Source of the DNA: Gammaproteobacteria bacterium GWE2_37_16
Lineage (GTDB): Bacteria > Pseudomonadota > Gammaproteobacteria > UBA9339
Reading direction: 5' to 3'
Length of the DNA stretch: 12,579 nucleotides
NCBI GenBank assembly: GCA_001801285.1
Contig: MGXG01000021.1
Location: forward strand, 1 to 12,579
In this document: one piece after another, positions 1 to 6,002 of the stretch
Layout of the letters: every line of letters begins with the position of its first letter
Numbering within the stretch: the stretch's first letter is position 1
The notes under the pieces: generated by a model
Told to the model about the DNA's origin: nothing
The model's input: only the letters and a program-made list of their open reading frames with translations
Databases searched by the model: none
Position numbers and translations under genes: made by a program

Positions 1-595
1 CTTGGTGAACTTTAAATTCTGGCGGCAATTCTCCCATTTCAGGGTATCTCTTTAGAATGCCACTCATTTTGTTTATATCTAGTGATAGCCATTCAGGAAG
101 ATTATCCGAAGCTGCTTTCACCGCACTTAAAATACGTGCTTGCTTCTTGCTACTCTCCCTCACCTCAATAACATCATTAGGCTTTACCAAACAAGAAGAA
201 ATGGTCACAATCTTACCATTCAGTAAAATCGAACGATGACTAACTAGTTGACGAGCTTCAGAGCGTGTCACAGCAAACCCTAAACGATATACAACATTAT
301 CTAAACGCGCTTCCAACAACTGCAATAAATTATCGCCAGTTGAACCACGTTTGCGATCAGCTTCCTTGTAACAATTATGAAATTGTTTTTCTAACACCCC
401 GTAATAGCGCTTAATCAATTGCTTCATACGCAACTGCACACCATAATCCGTTAAACGGCTATGACGTTGTCCATGCATGCCAGGCGGACTAGCAAATTTA
501 CACTTCGACTCTAAAGAACGTGTATTACTTTTTAATTGTAAATCCGTTTTTTCCCGTCTCGATAGACGACATTTTGCACCAATATATCTAGCCAT
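1..595 (-). CDS. rpsD: 30S ribosomal protein S4, C-terminus cut by window edge
   Basis: S4 is a primary 16S rRNA-binding protein that starts assembly of the 30S body; in E. coli it also represses the alpha operon by binding its mRNA. The frame is open from an ATG at 593-595 to the left edge, giving 198 residues starting MARYIGAKCRLSRREKTDLQ. The family signature LLEARLDNVVYRLGF lies near residues 93-107, followed by TRSEARQLVSHRSILLNGK, the S4 RNA-binding fold. The E. coli protein is 206 residues, and the alignment suggests only about eight residues are missing. A good Shine-Dalgarno (GAGGT, seven bases before the ATG) supports the start. It lies 19 bases after rpsK in the same direction; rpoA would be expected next, outside the window. 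No frameshift was seen when the whole stretch was translated by hand. Confidence 0.97.
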   Translation of the reverse strand, partial: MARYIGAKCRLSRREKTDLQLKSNTRSLESKCKFASPPGMHGQRHSRLTDYGVQLRMKQLIKRYYGVLEKQFHNCYKEADRKRGSTGDNLLQLLEARLDNVVYRLGFAVTRSEARQLVSHRSILLNGKIVTISSCLVKPNDVIEVRESSKKQARILSAVKAASDNLPEWLSLDINKMSGILKRYPEMGELPPEFKVHQ

Positions 596-614
596 TAATT
601 TACCTCACTAAATT

Positions 615-1061
615 TTACATCCTACGTTTCTTACGTGGACGGCAACCATTATGCGGGATTGGTGTCATATCAGCTATATAACCAATACCAAACCCCATAG
701 CATACAAAGAACGTACTGCAGATTCTCGCCCCGGTCCTGGTCCTTTAATCCAAACTTCAATATTCTTCATACCAAATTCTCGTAAAACATTCCCTACTTT
801 TTCCGCTGCAACCTGAGCTGCAAACGGTGTACTCTTACGAGAACCACGAAATCCACTAGAACCAGAAGTAGCCCAAGCTAAAATATTGCCCTGCTTATCT
901 GATGCTGAAATAATTGTATTATTAAAGGTGGCATTTATATGAATAATACCATCCAATATATTACGTTTAGATTTTTTACGCGAATATTTTGCTGGTGTAG
1001 TCGCTGTTTCTTTTTCTGGCGCTATTACTGGAGCTGTAGTTTCTTTAATTTCTTTCGTCAT
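615..1061 (-). CDS. rpsK: 30S ribosomal protein S11
   Basis: S11 sits on the 30S platform, next to the mRNA exit and the Shine-Dalgarno helix. The 148-residue product carries the family hallmarks FNNTI (residues 46-50), SGFRGSRKSTPFAAQVAAE, GPGPGRES and the C-terminal TPIPHNGCRPRKKRR. The E. coli protein is 129 residues. The excess is an N-terminal tail of about 20 residues rich in Thr, Ala, Glu and Lys, before the conserved domain begins near residue 38. The start is an ATG at 1059-1061 with only a weak purine-rich element (GATAGAG) before it. No in-frame ATG lies closer to the conserved domain, so the tail is probably real. It is 64 bases downstream of rpsM and 19 bases upstream of rpsD, as in the alpha operon. 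Confidence 0.97.
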   Translation of the reverse strand: MTKEIKETTAPVIAPEKETATTPAKYSRKKSKRNILDGIIHINATFNNTIISASDKQGNILAWATSGSSGFRGSRKSTPFAAQVAAEKVGNVLREFGMKNIEVWIKGPGPGRESAVRSLYAMGFGIGYIADMTPIPHNGCRPRKKRRM

Positions 1062-1125
1062 AGAAAACTCTATCTGTTATGTATTATTTAAAAAGTTATT
1101 ATTTATAAATTATAATTTACTACAA

Positions 1126-1485
1126 TTATTTACCACCCAACGATTTTTTCTTACCTTTACGCGTACGCGCATTGGTATGAGTTCGTTGTCCTCTTACAGG
1201 TAGCCCACGACGATGGCGTACACCACGATAAGTACCTAAATCGATAAGACGTTTAATATTCATCGCTATTTCACGACGTAAATCTCCCTCGACAGCATAC
1301 TTAGTAATCTGACTACGAAGTGCATCAAGCTCTTTTTCATCAAGATCTTTAATTTTTCGGGCAGTATTAACGCCAACAGCTTCGCAAATTAATATCGCCC
1401 GACTTCGACCAATACCATATATCGAAGTCAATGCAATAACTGCATGCTTGTTTTCTGGAATATTTATACCCGCAATACGCGCCAT
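1126..1485 (-). CDS. rpsM: 30S ribosomal protein S13
   Basis: S13 lies in the head of the 30S subunit and contacts the P-site tRNA and L5 of the large subunit (bridge B1). The 119-residue product (E. coli 118) begins MARIAGINIPENKHAVIALT, has the helix-hairpin-helix stretch IYGIGRSRA near residues 23-31, and ends with the basic tail RGLPVRGQRTHTNARTRKGK that reaches the tRNA. The ATG at 1483-1485 has a GAGGT Shine-Dalgarno seven bases upstream. It is the first gene of the alpha operon set; in E. coli the S4 repressor site is just upstream of and over this start. The 71-base spacer before it contains a 7-bp inverted repeat, listed separately. Confidence 0.98.
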   Translation of the reverse strand: MARIAGINIPENKHAVIALTSIYGIGRSRAILICEAVGVNTARKIKDLDEKELDALRSQITKYAVEGDLRREIAMNIKRLIDLGTYRGVRHRRGLPVRGQRTHTNARTRKGKKKSLGGK

Positions 1486-1520
1486 TCTTAATACCTCATC
1501 TTTAAGCCAATAGTAAACTA

Positions 1521-1544
1521 AAAGGTTGCATAGAATAAACCTTT
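1521..1544 (-). promoter_or_regulatory. 7-bp inverted repeat in the rpsM leader, possible S4 mRNA site or weak hairpin
   Basis: On the plus strand AAAGGTT (1521-1527) and AACCTTT (1538-1544) are perfect inverted arms around a 10-base loop. In the transcript this would form a 7-bp hairpin between rpmJ and rpsM, ending about 35 bases before the rpsM ATG. The arms are A/U-rich at their ends and the run after the hairpin (UAGUUU) is too weak for a convincing terminator. In E. coli the alpha mRNA leader at this position folds into a pseudoknot bound by S4. Linking this hairpin to that system is inference from position only. Confidence 0.3.
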
Positions 1545-1556
1545 ACAAAAGAAAAA

Positions 1557-1670
1557 TCAACCTTGTCTTTGTTTATGTCTAGCATCTTTGCAAATAACAC
1601 GTACAACACGTTTGCGTCGTACTATTTTACAATCTTTACACATTTTCTTTACTGATGCTCTTACTTTCAT
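1557..1670 (-). CDS. rpmJ: 50S ribosomal protein L36, zinc-ribbon form
   Basis: L36 is the smallest protein of the 50S subunit and stabilises 23S rRNA near the base of the stalk region. This 37-residue frame starts at the ATG at 1668-1670 (MKVRASVKKMCKDCKIVRRK) and ends HKQRQG followed by TGA at 1557-1559. The zinc ligands are visible as C11 and C14 (CKDC), C27 and H32, the CX2C-X12-CX4H pattern of the zinc-containing L36 form. It lies between secY and rpsM, its usual gammaproteobacterial place. The upstream Shine-Dalgarno is weak (AGG seven bases before the ATG). The length and the conserved ends leave little doubt. Confidence 0.97.
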   Translation of the reverse strand: MKVRASVKKMCKDCKIVRRKRVVRVICKDARHKQRQG

Positions 1671-1684
1671 AACAAAACCTAAAA

Positions 1685-1711
1685 ATAATCAATAATTTAT
1701 AATCAATAATT
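1685..1711. repeat. Tandem 13-bp direct repeat in AT-only spacer
   Basis: The secY-rpmJ spacer (1671-1736) is almost wholly A and T. Within it ATAATCAATAATT occurs twice, at 1685-1697 and 1699-1711, separated by one T. It is a perfect short tandem repeat in low-complexity DNA, most simply explained by replication slippage. On the minus strand the region contains TATAAA-like stretches, but I found no good paired -35 element and do not call a promoter. Confidence 0.75.
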
Positions 1712-1736
1712 AATAATTAATAAATAATAATTAATC

Positions 1737-3062
1737 TTACCTTCCTAACATCGAACCGCCTTTCAATTTTGCCTTTTTCAAAAGCGAATCATATTGATGC
1801 GACAGCAAATGTGATTGTATTTGAGCCATAAAATCCATCAAAACCACCACCACAATCAAAAGAGATGTACCGCCAAAATAAAAAGGCATATTCCAACCAA
1901 ACATCAACATATCTGGTAAAAGCGAAACCGCTGTAATGTATACTGCTCCAAAAAGAGTCAAACGCGTCATAACCAAGTCGATATATGAAGCTGTATTCAA
2001 GCCTGGTCGAATGCCTGGAATAAAAGCACCAGATTTTTTCAGATTTTCTGCTGTTTCCTTCGGATTAAAAACTAACGCCGTATAGAAAAAACAAAAAAAG
2101 ATAATCGCTGCTGCATAGCTAATCATGTACAAAGGCTGCCCCATAGTCAAGGCTAATCCTATTTGGTTGAGCCACCCCATACCCTTACCATGCCCAAACC
2201 ATTGTGCAAGAGTCGCGGGAAACAAAATAATACTAGAAGCAAAAATTGGGGGGATTACTCCCGCCATGTTAACTTTTAACGGCAAATGGCTGGTTTGCGC
2301 TGCATAAATTTTATTTCCAACTTGACGTCGCGCGTAATTTACAGAAATACGTCTTTGCCCTCTTTCAACAAACACAACAAATCCAGTTACAACAACAATA
2401 ATAGCAATCAACAAAAACAACGTAATAACCTGCATTTGCCCTTGCCGCACCTGACTTAACACTCCTCCAATCGCCGAGGGAAAACGCGACACTATACCAG
2501 AAAAAATTATCAAAGAAATACCATTACCGATACCTCTTTCTGTCATTTGCTCGCCCAGCCACATCAAAAACATCGTACCCGTTGCTAATGTGATTGTAGC
2601 TACAAAATAAAAATACGCACCTGGAACTAATACTATACCAGCCCCAGTCAACCAGCGAGCAATTCCTATCGCCTGAAAAATTGCTAAAATCAAAGTACCA
2701 TAACGAGTATACTGATTTATTTTGCGTCTTCCAGACTCACCTTCCTTCTTTAACTGCTCCAGCTTTGGCGACACAGATGTAAATAATTGTATAATAATAG
2801 ACGCCGAAATATATGGCATTACTCCCAAAGCAAAAATGGTCAGGCGTGATAAAGCACCACCAGAAAACATATTAAACAGACCAAGCACACCGCCTTTTTG
2901 ACTATTAAAAAAGTCTGCTAAGCGCTGCGGATCCAAGCCAGGAACTGGAACATGCGAACCAATACGAAAAACTATTATACCGATCAAAACAAACAACAAG
3001 CGTCGCTTCAATTCGGTTAAACCACCGAGTTTATCTTTAAGTCCTTGCGCCGCTATAGCCAT
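1737..3062 (-). CDS. secY: Protein translocase channel subunit SecY
   Basis: SecY is the pore of the SecYEG complex in the inner membrane, through which SecA or the ribosome drives unfolded proteins. The 441-residue product (E. coli 443) shows about ten hydrophobic segments, the first near residues 22-37. The N-terminal GLKDKLGGLTELKRRLLF and the plug region that follows are typical. Family motifs include MPYISASII (82-90), GEQMTERGIGNGISLII (170-186) and FIPGIRPG (347-354), where R352 matches the essential cytoplasmic-loop arginine (R357 in E. coli). The C-terminus is the usual short basic tail. The ATG at 3060-3062 directly follows the rplO stop (TAAATG), so translation is probably coupled. 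A modest AAGG element lies inside the end of rplO. The next gene is rpmJ after 66 AT-rich bases. Confidence 0.99.
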   Translation of the reverse strand: MAIAAQGLKDKLGGLTELKRRLLFVLIGIIVFRIGSHVPVPGLDPQRLADFFNSQKGGVLGLFNMFSGGALSRLTIFALGVMPYISASIIIQLFTSVSPKLEQLKKEGESGRRKINQYTRYGTLILAIFQAIGIARWLTGAGIVLVPGAYFYFVATITLATGTMFLMWLGEQMTERGIGNGISLIIFSGIVSRFPSAIGGVLSQVRQGQMQVITLFLLIAIIVVVTGFVVFVERGQRRISVNYARRQVGNKIYAAQTSHLPLKVNMAGVIPPIFASSIILFPATLAQWFGHGKGMGWLNQIGLALTMGQPLYMISYAAAIIFFCFFYTALVFNPKETAENLKKSGAFIPGIRPGLNTASYIDLVMTRLTLFGAVYITAVSLLPDMLMFGWNMPFYFGGTSLLIVVVVLMDFMAQIQSHLLSHQYDSLLKKAKLKGGSMLGR

Positions 3063-3497
3063 TTATTCTTCAACCTTACCGTTAGATGCTTCAATCGCTT
3101 TTCGCGCGCCTTTAGTCACAGCTAACCCACAAATCGTAACAGCTCTGCTAATGCTTCCAGATAAAATAACTCGCGCACGTTTAATATTAGCGGAAATAAT
3201 ATTTGCTTCCCGTAACGCATTAAAATCAATACGTTCAACACCCAGCTTTTGCAAATCATCTAATCTAATTTCTGCTACTTCTCCTTTAGACAGCGAAGTA
3301 AAACCAAATTTTGGAAGACGTCTTTGAATAGGCATTTGTCCGCCTTCAAATCCTATCTTCTGTGAATAACCAGAACGTGAGGTCTGCCCCTTATGACCTC
3401 GACCACAAGTTTTTCCGTTACCACTACCTATACCACGACCAACACGAAATCTATATTTCTTCGCTCCTAAAGCTGGTTTCAATGTATTAAGACGCAT
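3063..3497 (-). CDS. rplO: 50S ribosomal protein L15
   Basis: L15 is a late-assembly protein of the 50S subunit whose long basic N-terminal arm threads into 23S rRNA. The 144-residue product begins MRLNTLKPALGAKKYRFRVG and carries GRGIGSGNGKTCGRGHKGQ and SRSGYSQKIGFEGGQMP, the Gly/Arg-rich arm, then the globular C-terminal half. E. coli L15 is also 144 residues. A TTG five codons upstream would add MRKFD, but the ATG at 3495-3497 matches the family start and has a Shine-Dalgarno at the right distance. The start is one base after the rpmD stop, and the stop touches the secY start, so all three are likely coupled. Confidence 0.98.
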   Translation of the reverse strand: MRLNTLKPALGAKKYRFRVGRGIGSGNGKTCGRGHKGQTSRSGYSQKIGFEGGQMPIQRRLPKFGFTSLSKGEVAEIRLDDLQKLGVERIDFNALREANIISANIKRARVILSGSISRAVTICGLAVTKGARKAIEASNGKVEE

Positions 3498-3498
3498 A

Positions 3499-3699
3499 TC
3501 AAACTTCCTCAACTTGCAACAAATACTGAACCATATTAATCATACCCCGATTTTCCGGGGTATCCATAACTTGTACGGAATGCCTAATTCTTCTCAGCCC
3601 CAAACCCAGCACACAAGCTTTATGGTTCTTTAAACGCTTGTTTGTACTTTTCATCAAAGTGACTTTGATATATTCTGTTTTTTCTTTATTTTTCTTCAT
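3499..3699 (-). CDS. rpmD: 50S ribosomal protein L30
   Basis: L30 is a small 50S protein bound to 23S rRNA near the 5S rRNA. From the ATG at 3697-3699 the product is 66 residues, beginning MKKNKEKTEYIKVTLMKS and carrying the family core GLGLRRIRHSVQVMDTPENR and RGMINMVQYLL. E. coli L30 is 59 residues, so six or seven extra Lys/Glu-rich residues remain at the N-terminus. A further ATG at 3727-3729 would give 76 residues with MFSECFGYRF in front. Neither ATG has a clear Shine-Dalgarno. I prefer the shorter form because its N-terminus is nearer the family length, but the start is uncertain. It follows rpsE after 71 bases and ends one base before rplO. Confidence 0.93.
   Translation of the reverse strand: MKKNKEKTEYIKVTLMKSTNKRLKNHKACVLGLGLRRIRHSVQVMDTPENRGMINMVQYLLQVEEV
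3504..3510 (-). promoter_or_regulatory. Ribosome binding site that fixes the rplO start
   Basis: GAGGAAG on the minus strand lies within the last codons of rpmD and is followed by seven to eight bases and then ATG at 3495-3497. The spacing suits that ATG and rules against the in-frame TTG at 3510-3512, which overlaps the site itself. Confidence 0.7.
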
Positions 3700-3770
3700 A
3701 AATCTGTAACCAAAACACTCACTAAACATCGATAAAATTCGACAAAACTTATACTTCTAAAAAACCTTTA

Positions 3771-4325
3771 TCATCCCAAAATTTCTTTTATGGAAAGACC
3801 GCGTTTCTCTGCTATGGACATAGGGGAACTCATGTTAAATAAAGCTTGCAAAGTCGCTCTCGTTACATTAATAGGGCAACGTGAACCAACACACTTCGCT
3901 AAAACATCACGAATTCCGATAGCCTCACATACTGCTCGCGTTGCACCACCTGCAATCAAACCAGTCCCTTCTGAAGCAGGTTGCAAAATAATTTTTGCTG
4001 CTCCATGATAACCAATAATTGGATGATGTAAAGTATATCCATTTAAGTTAACCCGTCGCATATTACGACGTCCTTTATCCATTGCCTTTTGAATAGCTGC
4101 AGGAACTTCACGAGCTTTACCCAATCCCCAACCTATTTTTCCTTTACCATCACCGACAATCACAACAGCAGAAAAACCAAAAACACGTCCGCCTTTTACT
4201 ACTTTCGCAGTACGCCGTACTGAAACTAATTTTTCTTGTAAACCATCACCAGATTTGTCACCAGACTTACGAGCCTGTTGAACGTCATCAATGTTATTAG
4301 AACTTTTGTTCGTTGTATTTACCAT
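3771..4325 (-). CDS. rpsE: 30S ribosomal protein S5
   Basis: S5 lies at the mRNA entry side of the 30S subunit, contributes to decoding accuracy, and is the classical site of spectinomycin-resistance changes. The 184-residue product has the S5 double-stranded-RNA-binding domain (LQEKLVSVRRTAKVVKGGR near residues 29-47, then VIVGDGKGKIGWGLGKAREV) and the C-terminal domain with LQPASEGTGLIAGGA and SPMSIAEKRGLSIKEILG. E. coli S5 is 167 residues; here about 18 extra polar residues (Asn, Ser, Lys, Asp, with a repeated SGD) precede the conserved domain. I chose the ATG at 4323-4325 over a TTG ten codons upstream because GGAAG lies five bases before the ATG. It is 69 bases downstream of rplR. Confidence 0.97.
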   Translation of the reverse strand: MVNTTNKSSNNIDDVQQARKSGDKSGDGLQEKLVSVRRTAKVVKGGRVFGFSAVVIVGDGKGKIGWGLGKAREVPAAIQKAMDKGRRNMRRVNLNGYTLHHPIIGYHGAAKIILQPASEGTGLIAGGATRAVCEAIGIRDVLAKCVGSRCPINVTRATLQALFNMSSPMSIAEKRGLSIKEILG

Positions 4326-4394
4326 TTTCTCTTCCAAATAATAAAACCTACTCAAAATAAACCAACTTCCTAGTTGATTTAGCTCGAGATCAAA

Positions 4395-4745
4395 TTAAAA
4401 CTCTAAACCATTTTCCCGGGCAGCATCAGCTAATGCCGAAACTCTGCCATGATACTTAAAACCGGAACGATCAAAAGCTATTTTCTTAACGCCTTGAGCC
4501 AAACCGCGTTCCGCAATCACTTTACCCACAAGCTTTGCTGCTTTGATGTTACCGCCATATATACACTCCTTTCTTACCTCTGGATCCAAAGTAGAAGCAG
4601 CTGCCACCACCTTTCCATCCGGCATAATAAGCTGAGCATAAATATGGCACAATGAACGATGTACACATAAGCGCAGAACTTTAAGTTCTTGTATTTTAGC
4701 ACGTGTCTTTCGTGCACGACGCATTCTGACAGTTTTTTTATTCAT
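4395..4745 (-). CDS. rplR: 50S ribosomal protein L18
   Basis: L18 binds 5S rRNA and anchors it to the central protuberance of the 50S subunit, with L5. The 116-residue product (E. coli 117) has the basic N-terminus MNKKTVRMRRARKTRAKIQE, the RLCVHRSLCHIYAQLI strand region, and the C-terminal FDRSGFKYHGRVSALADAAR signature. The ATG at 4743-4745 shares one base with the rplF stop (TAATG), so its translation is probably coupled to that of L6. A GGT-rich element (AAGGT) lies upstream within the end of rplF. A 69-base spacer separates it from rpsE; that spacer has only a 5-bp inverted repeat (CAACT/AGTTG) which I do not regard as significant. Confidence 0.98.
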   Translation of the reverse strand: MNKKTVRMRRARKTRAKIQELKVLRLCVHRSLCHIYAQLIMPDGKVVAAASTLDPEVRKECIYGGNIKAAKLVGKVIAERGLAQGVKKIAFDRSGFKYHGRVSALADAARENGLEF

Positions 4746-5281
4746 TATTTTTTCTTACCTTCTTTTAAGACAATAACTTCACCTTCATATCTAACCCCTT
4801 TTCCTTTGTAACATTCCGGTGGTCTATATCCTCTAATAGTCGCAGCTACTTGTCCAACTAATTGCTTATCTGAACTTTTCAAAATAATTTCAGTTTGGCT
4901 TGGGGTTTCTGCAGTAACCTCTTTTGGCAAAATATGCTGAATAGGATGAGAAAAACCAAGAGTCAAATTTAATACATTCCCTTGTACTTGAGCTCTGTAG
5001 CCAACCCCTTCTAAAACTAATTTACGCGTATATCCTTCACTAACACCAACTATCATATTTTTAACTAAAGCACGCAATGTTCCAGCTATTGCTATAGCAA
5101 AATTCAAACTGCCTTTCGGTGCAAATTTAAGTTCCGAATCTTTTAGAACTACTTCCACATCCTGTTCCATTGGACATTCCAACGTACCTTTCACACCCTT
5201 TACTTTAATTAATTTCTTTTGTATGTCAATCTCAACACCCTTAGGTATCTTCAAAGGGCTTCTTTCTACTCTGCTCGTCAT
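4745..5281 (-). CDS. rplF: 50S ribosomal protein L6
   Basis: L6 is located near the stalk base and the sarcin-ricin loop of 23S rRNA, close to where elongation factors bind. The 178-residue product (E. coli 177) has the duplicated L6 fold: an N-terminal half with IPKGVEIDIQKKLIKVKGVKG, and a C-terminal half with LVLEGVGYRAQVQGNVLNLT and the conserved IRGYRPPECYKGKGVRYEGE near residues 148-167. The ATG at 5279-5281 has one of the strongest Shine-Dalgarno sites in the window (AAGGAG, five bases before it). It is separated from rpsH by 124 AT-rich bases that may hold a promoter, and overlaps rplR by one base. Confidence 0.98.
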   Translation of the reverse strand: MTSRVERSPLKIPKGVEIDIQKKLIKVKGVKGTLECPMEQDVEVVLKDSELKFAPKGSLNFAIAIAGTLRALVKNMIVGVSEGYTRKLVLEGVGYRAQVQGNVLNLTLGFSHPIQHILPKEVTAETPSQTEIILKSSDKQLVGQVAATIRGYRPPECYKGKGVRYEGEVIVLKEGKKK

Positions 5282-5352
5282 ATAATCTCCTTAAACTAAC
5301 CGCCATACAAAATGACGACTTAATTTAAATCAAATTTTGGATTTTAATCAAA

Positions 5353-5381
5353 TATATAAATACAATTTCGTTTAAAATCAA
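5353..5381 (-). promoter_or_regulatory. Candidate sigma70-type internal promoter upstream of rplF
   Basis: On the minus strand TTGATT (5376-5381) and TATATA (5353-5358) are separated by exactly 17 bases. Each matches four of six consensus positions, and the predicted start is near 5346, about 65 bases before the rplF ATG. The spacer 5282-5405 is longer than expected inside an spc operon, which makes an internal promoter plausible. The DNA here is so AT-rich that a chance match is quite possible. Confidence 0.3.
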
Positions 5382-5405
5382 TAAGTTATTTTTACAATTG
5401 GAATT

Positions 5406-5795
5406 TCAGCTTACGTAACACAATACTTCACCACCCTCACCCAAAGCGCGAGCAGCACGATCAGTCATAATACCTTTAGAGGTTGATATCAAGGCTACCC
5501 CCAAACCACCCATAACTTTGGGTAATTTCTCAACCTTTTTGTAAACTCTTAATCCTGGTCTACTGGTTCTACGTATATTCTCAATGACGGGTCTCCCTTT
5601 CAGGTATTTGAGACTCAAAATCAAGTTACGTTTATGTTCATTTTCTTCAACACAAAAACCAGATATATAACCTTCTGTCTTAAGAACCTTGGCTATAGCA
5701 ACTTTTACATTTGAAGCTGCAATTTTAACCTCAGGTTTTCCAACAGCTTGTGCATTTTTAATGCGACATAACATGTCGGCTATAGGATCACTCAT
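5406..5795 (-). CDS. rpsH: 30S ribosomal protein S8
   Basis: S8 is a primary binder of the central domain of 16S rRNA (helix 21); in E. coli it also represses the spc operon by binding its mRNA near the L5 start. The 129-residue product (E. coli 130) begins MSDPIADMLCRIKNAQAVGK and has the C-terminal RNA-binding motif STSKGIMTDRAARALGEGGE. I start it at the ATG 5793-5795, which matches the family and has GGAAG eight bases upstream. A TTG five codons earlier (MEVFK added) is rejected. An unusually long spacer of 207 bases separates it from rpsN upstream, and 124 bases separate it from rplF. Confidence 0.98.
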   Translation of the reverse strand: MSDPIADMLCRIKNAQAVGKPEVKIAASNVKVAIAKVLKTEGYISGFCVEENEHKRNLILSLKYLKGRPVIENIRRTSRPGLRVYKKVEKLPKVMGGLGVALISTSKGIMTDRAARALGEGGEVLCYVS

Positions 5796-6002
5796 TTTAA
5801 ATACTTCCAAAATTAATTCGTTAAATATACCTTTCGCCTTTTGAACTTTGGCATTTTGGGCTTAGGCATTCACAACAGTTATGTAAAAAATATATACCTC
5901 CTGTCACTTCTCCCTTGCCGCCTCTATCTAGTCCTTCAAAATACCGTGGTCTACATAGTCGAACCAAAACATCACTAATAAATAGCGCAACTTAAAATTC
6001 AA
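5796..6002 (-). other. Unusually long rpsN-rpsH spacer with an unexplained open frame
   Basis: This 207-base stretch is the longest gap in the cluster. Its middle (about 5895-5950) is visibly richer in G and C than the AT-rich ends. On the minus strand one frame is open for 56 codons (5821-5991), including RGGKGEVTGG and NCCECLSPKCQ. The only start in it is a TTG at 5965-5967 without a Shine-Dalgarno, so I do not call it a gene. An AGGAGGT at 5896-5902 looks like a ribosome binding site but has no start codon at a usable distance. A weak promoter-like pair GTGACA (5902-5907) and TACATA (5880-5885) with 16-base spacing is also present. An inserted short repeat element or a decayed gene piece would fit; nothing here is proven. 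Confidence 0.5.

Noticed and set aside
57..239. A plus-strand 60-codon open frame antisense to rpsD.
   Set aside because: It lies wholly within the well-supported rpsD coding sequence on the other strand. The same holds for the other plus-strand frames across the window.
1521..1544. Reading the rpsM leader hairpin as an intrinsic terminator.
   Set aside because: The stem is short with few G-C pairs and no proper U-run follows; the genes downstream belong to the same cluster.
4360..4376. A CAACT/AGTTG inverted repeat in the rplR-rpsE spacer.
   Set aside because: Five base pairs with a four-base loop are expected by chance in a window this size.
5813..5869. An 18-codon basic micro-ORF on the minus strand (starts MPKPKMPKFKRRK) just upstream of rpsH.
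   Set aside because: It has no Shine-Dalgarno at a usable distance; the AGGAGGT lies about 26 bases before its ATG. It overlaps the longer open frame in the spacer. Too short to support.
5918..5973. A short minus-strand frame starting ATGTTTTGG (14 codons) in the rpsN-rpsH spacer.
   Set aside because: It has no ribosome binding site, no recognisable similarity, and a length expected by chance.
5940..5980. A GGTTCGA string in the rpsN-rpsH spacer resembling a tRNA T-loop.
   Set aside because: No T-stem, acceptor stem or anticodon arm could be paired around it.
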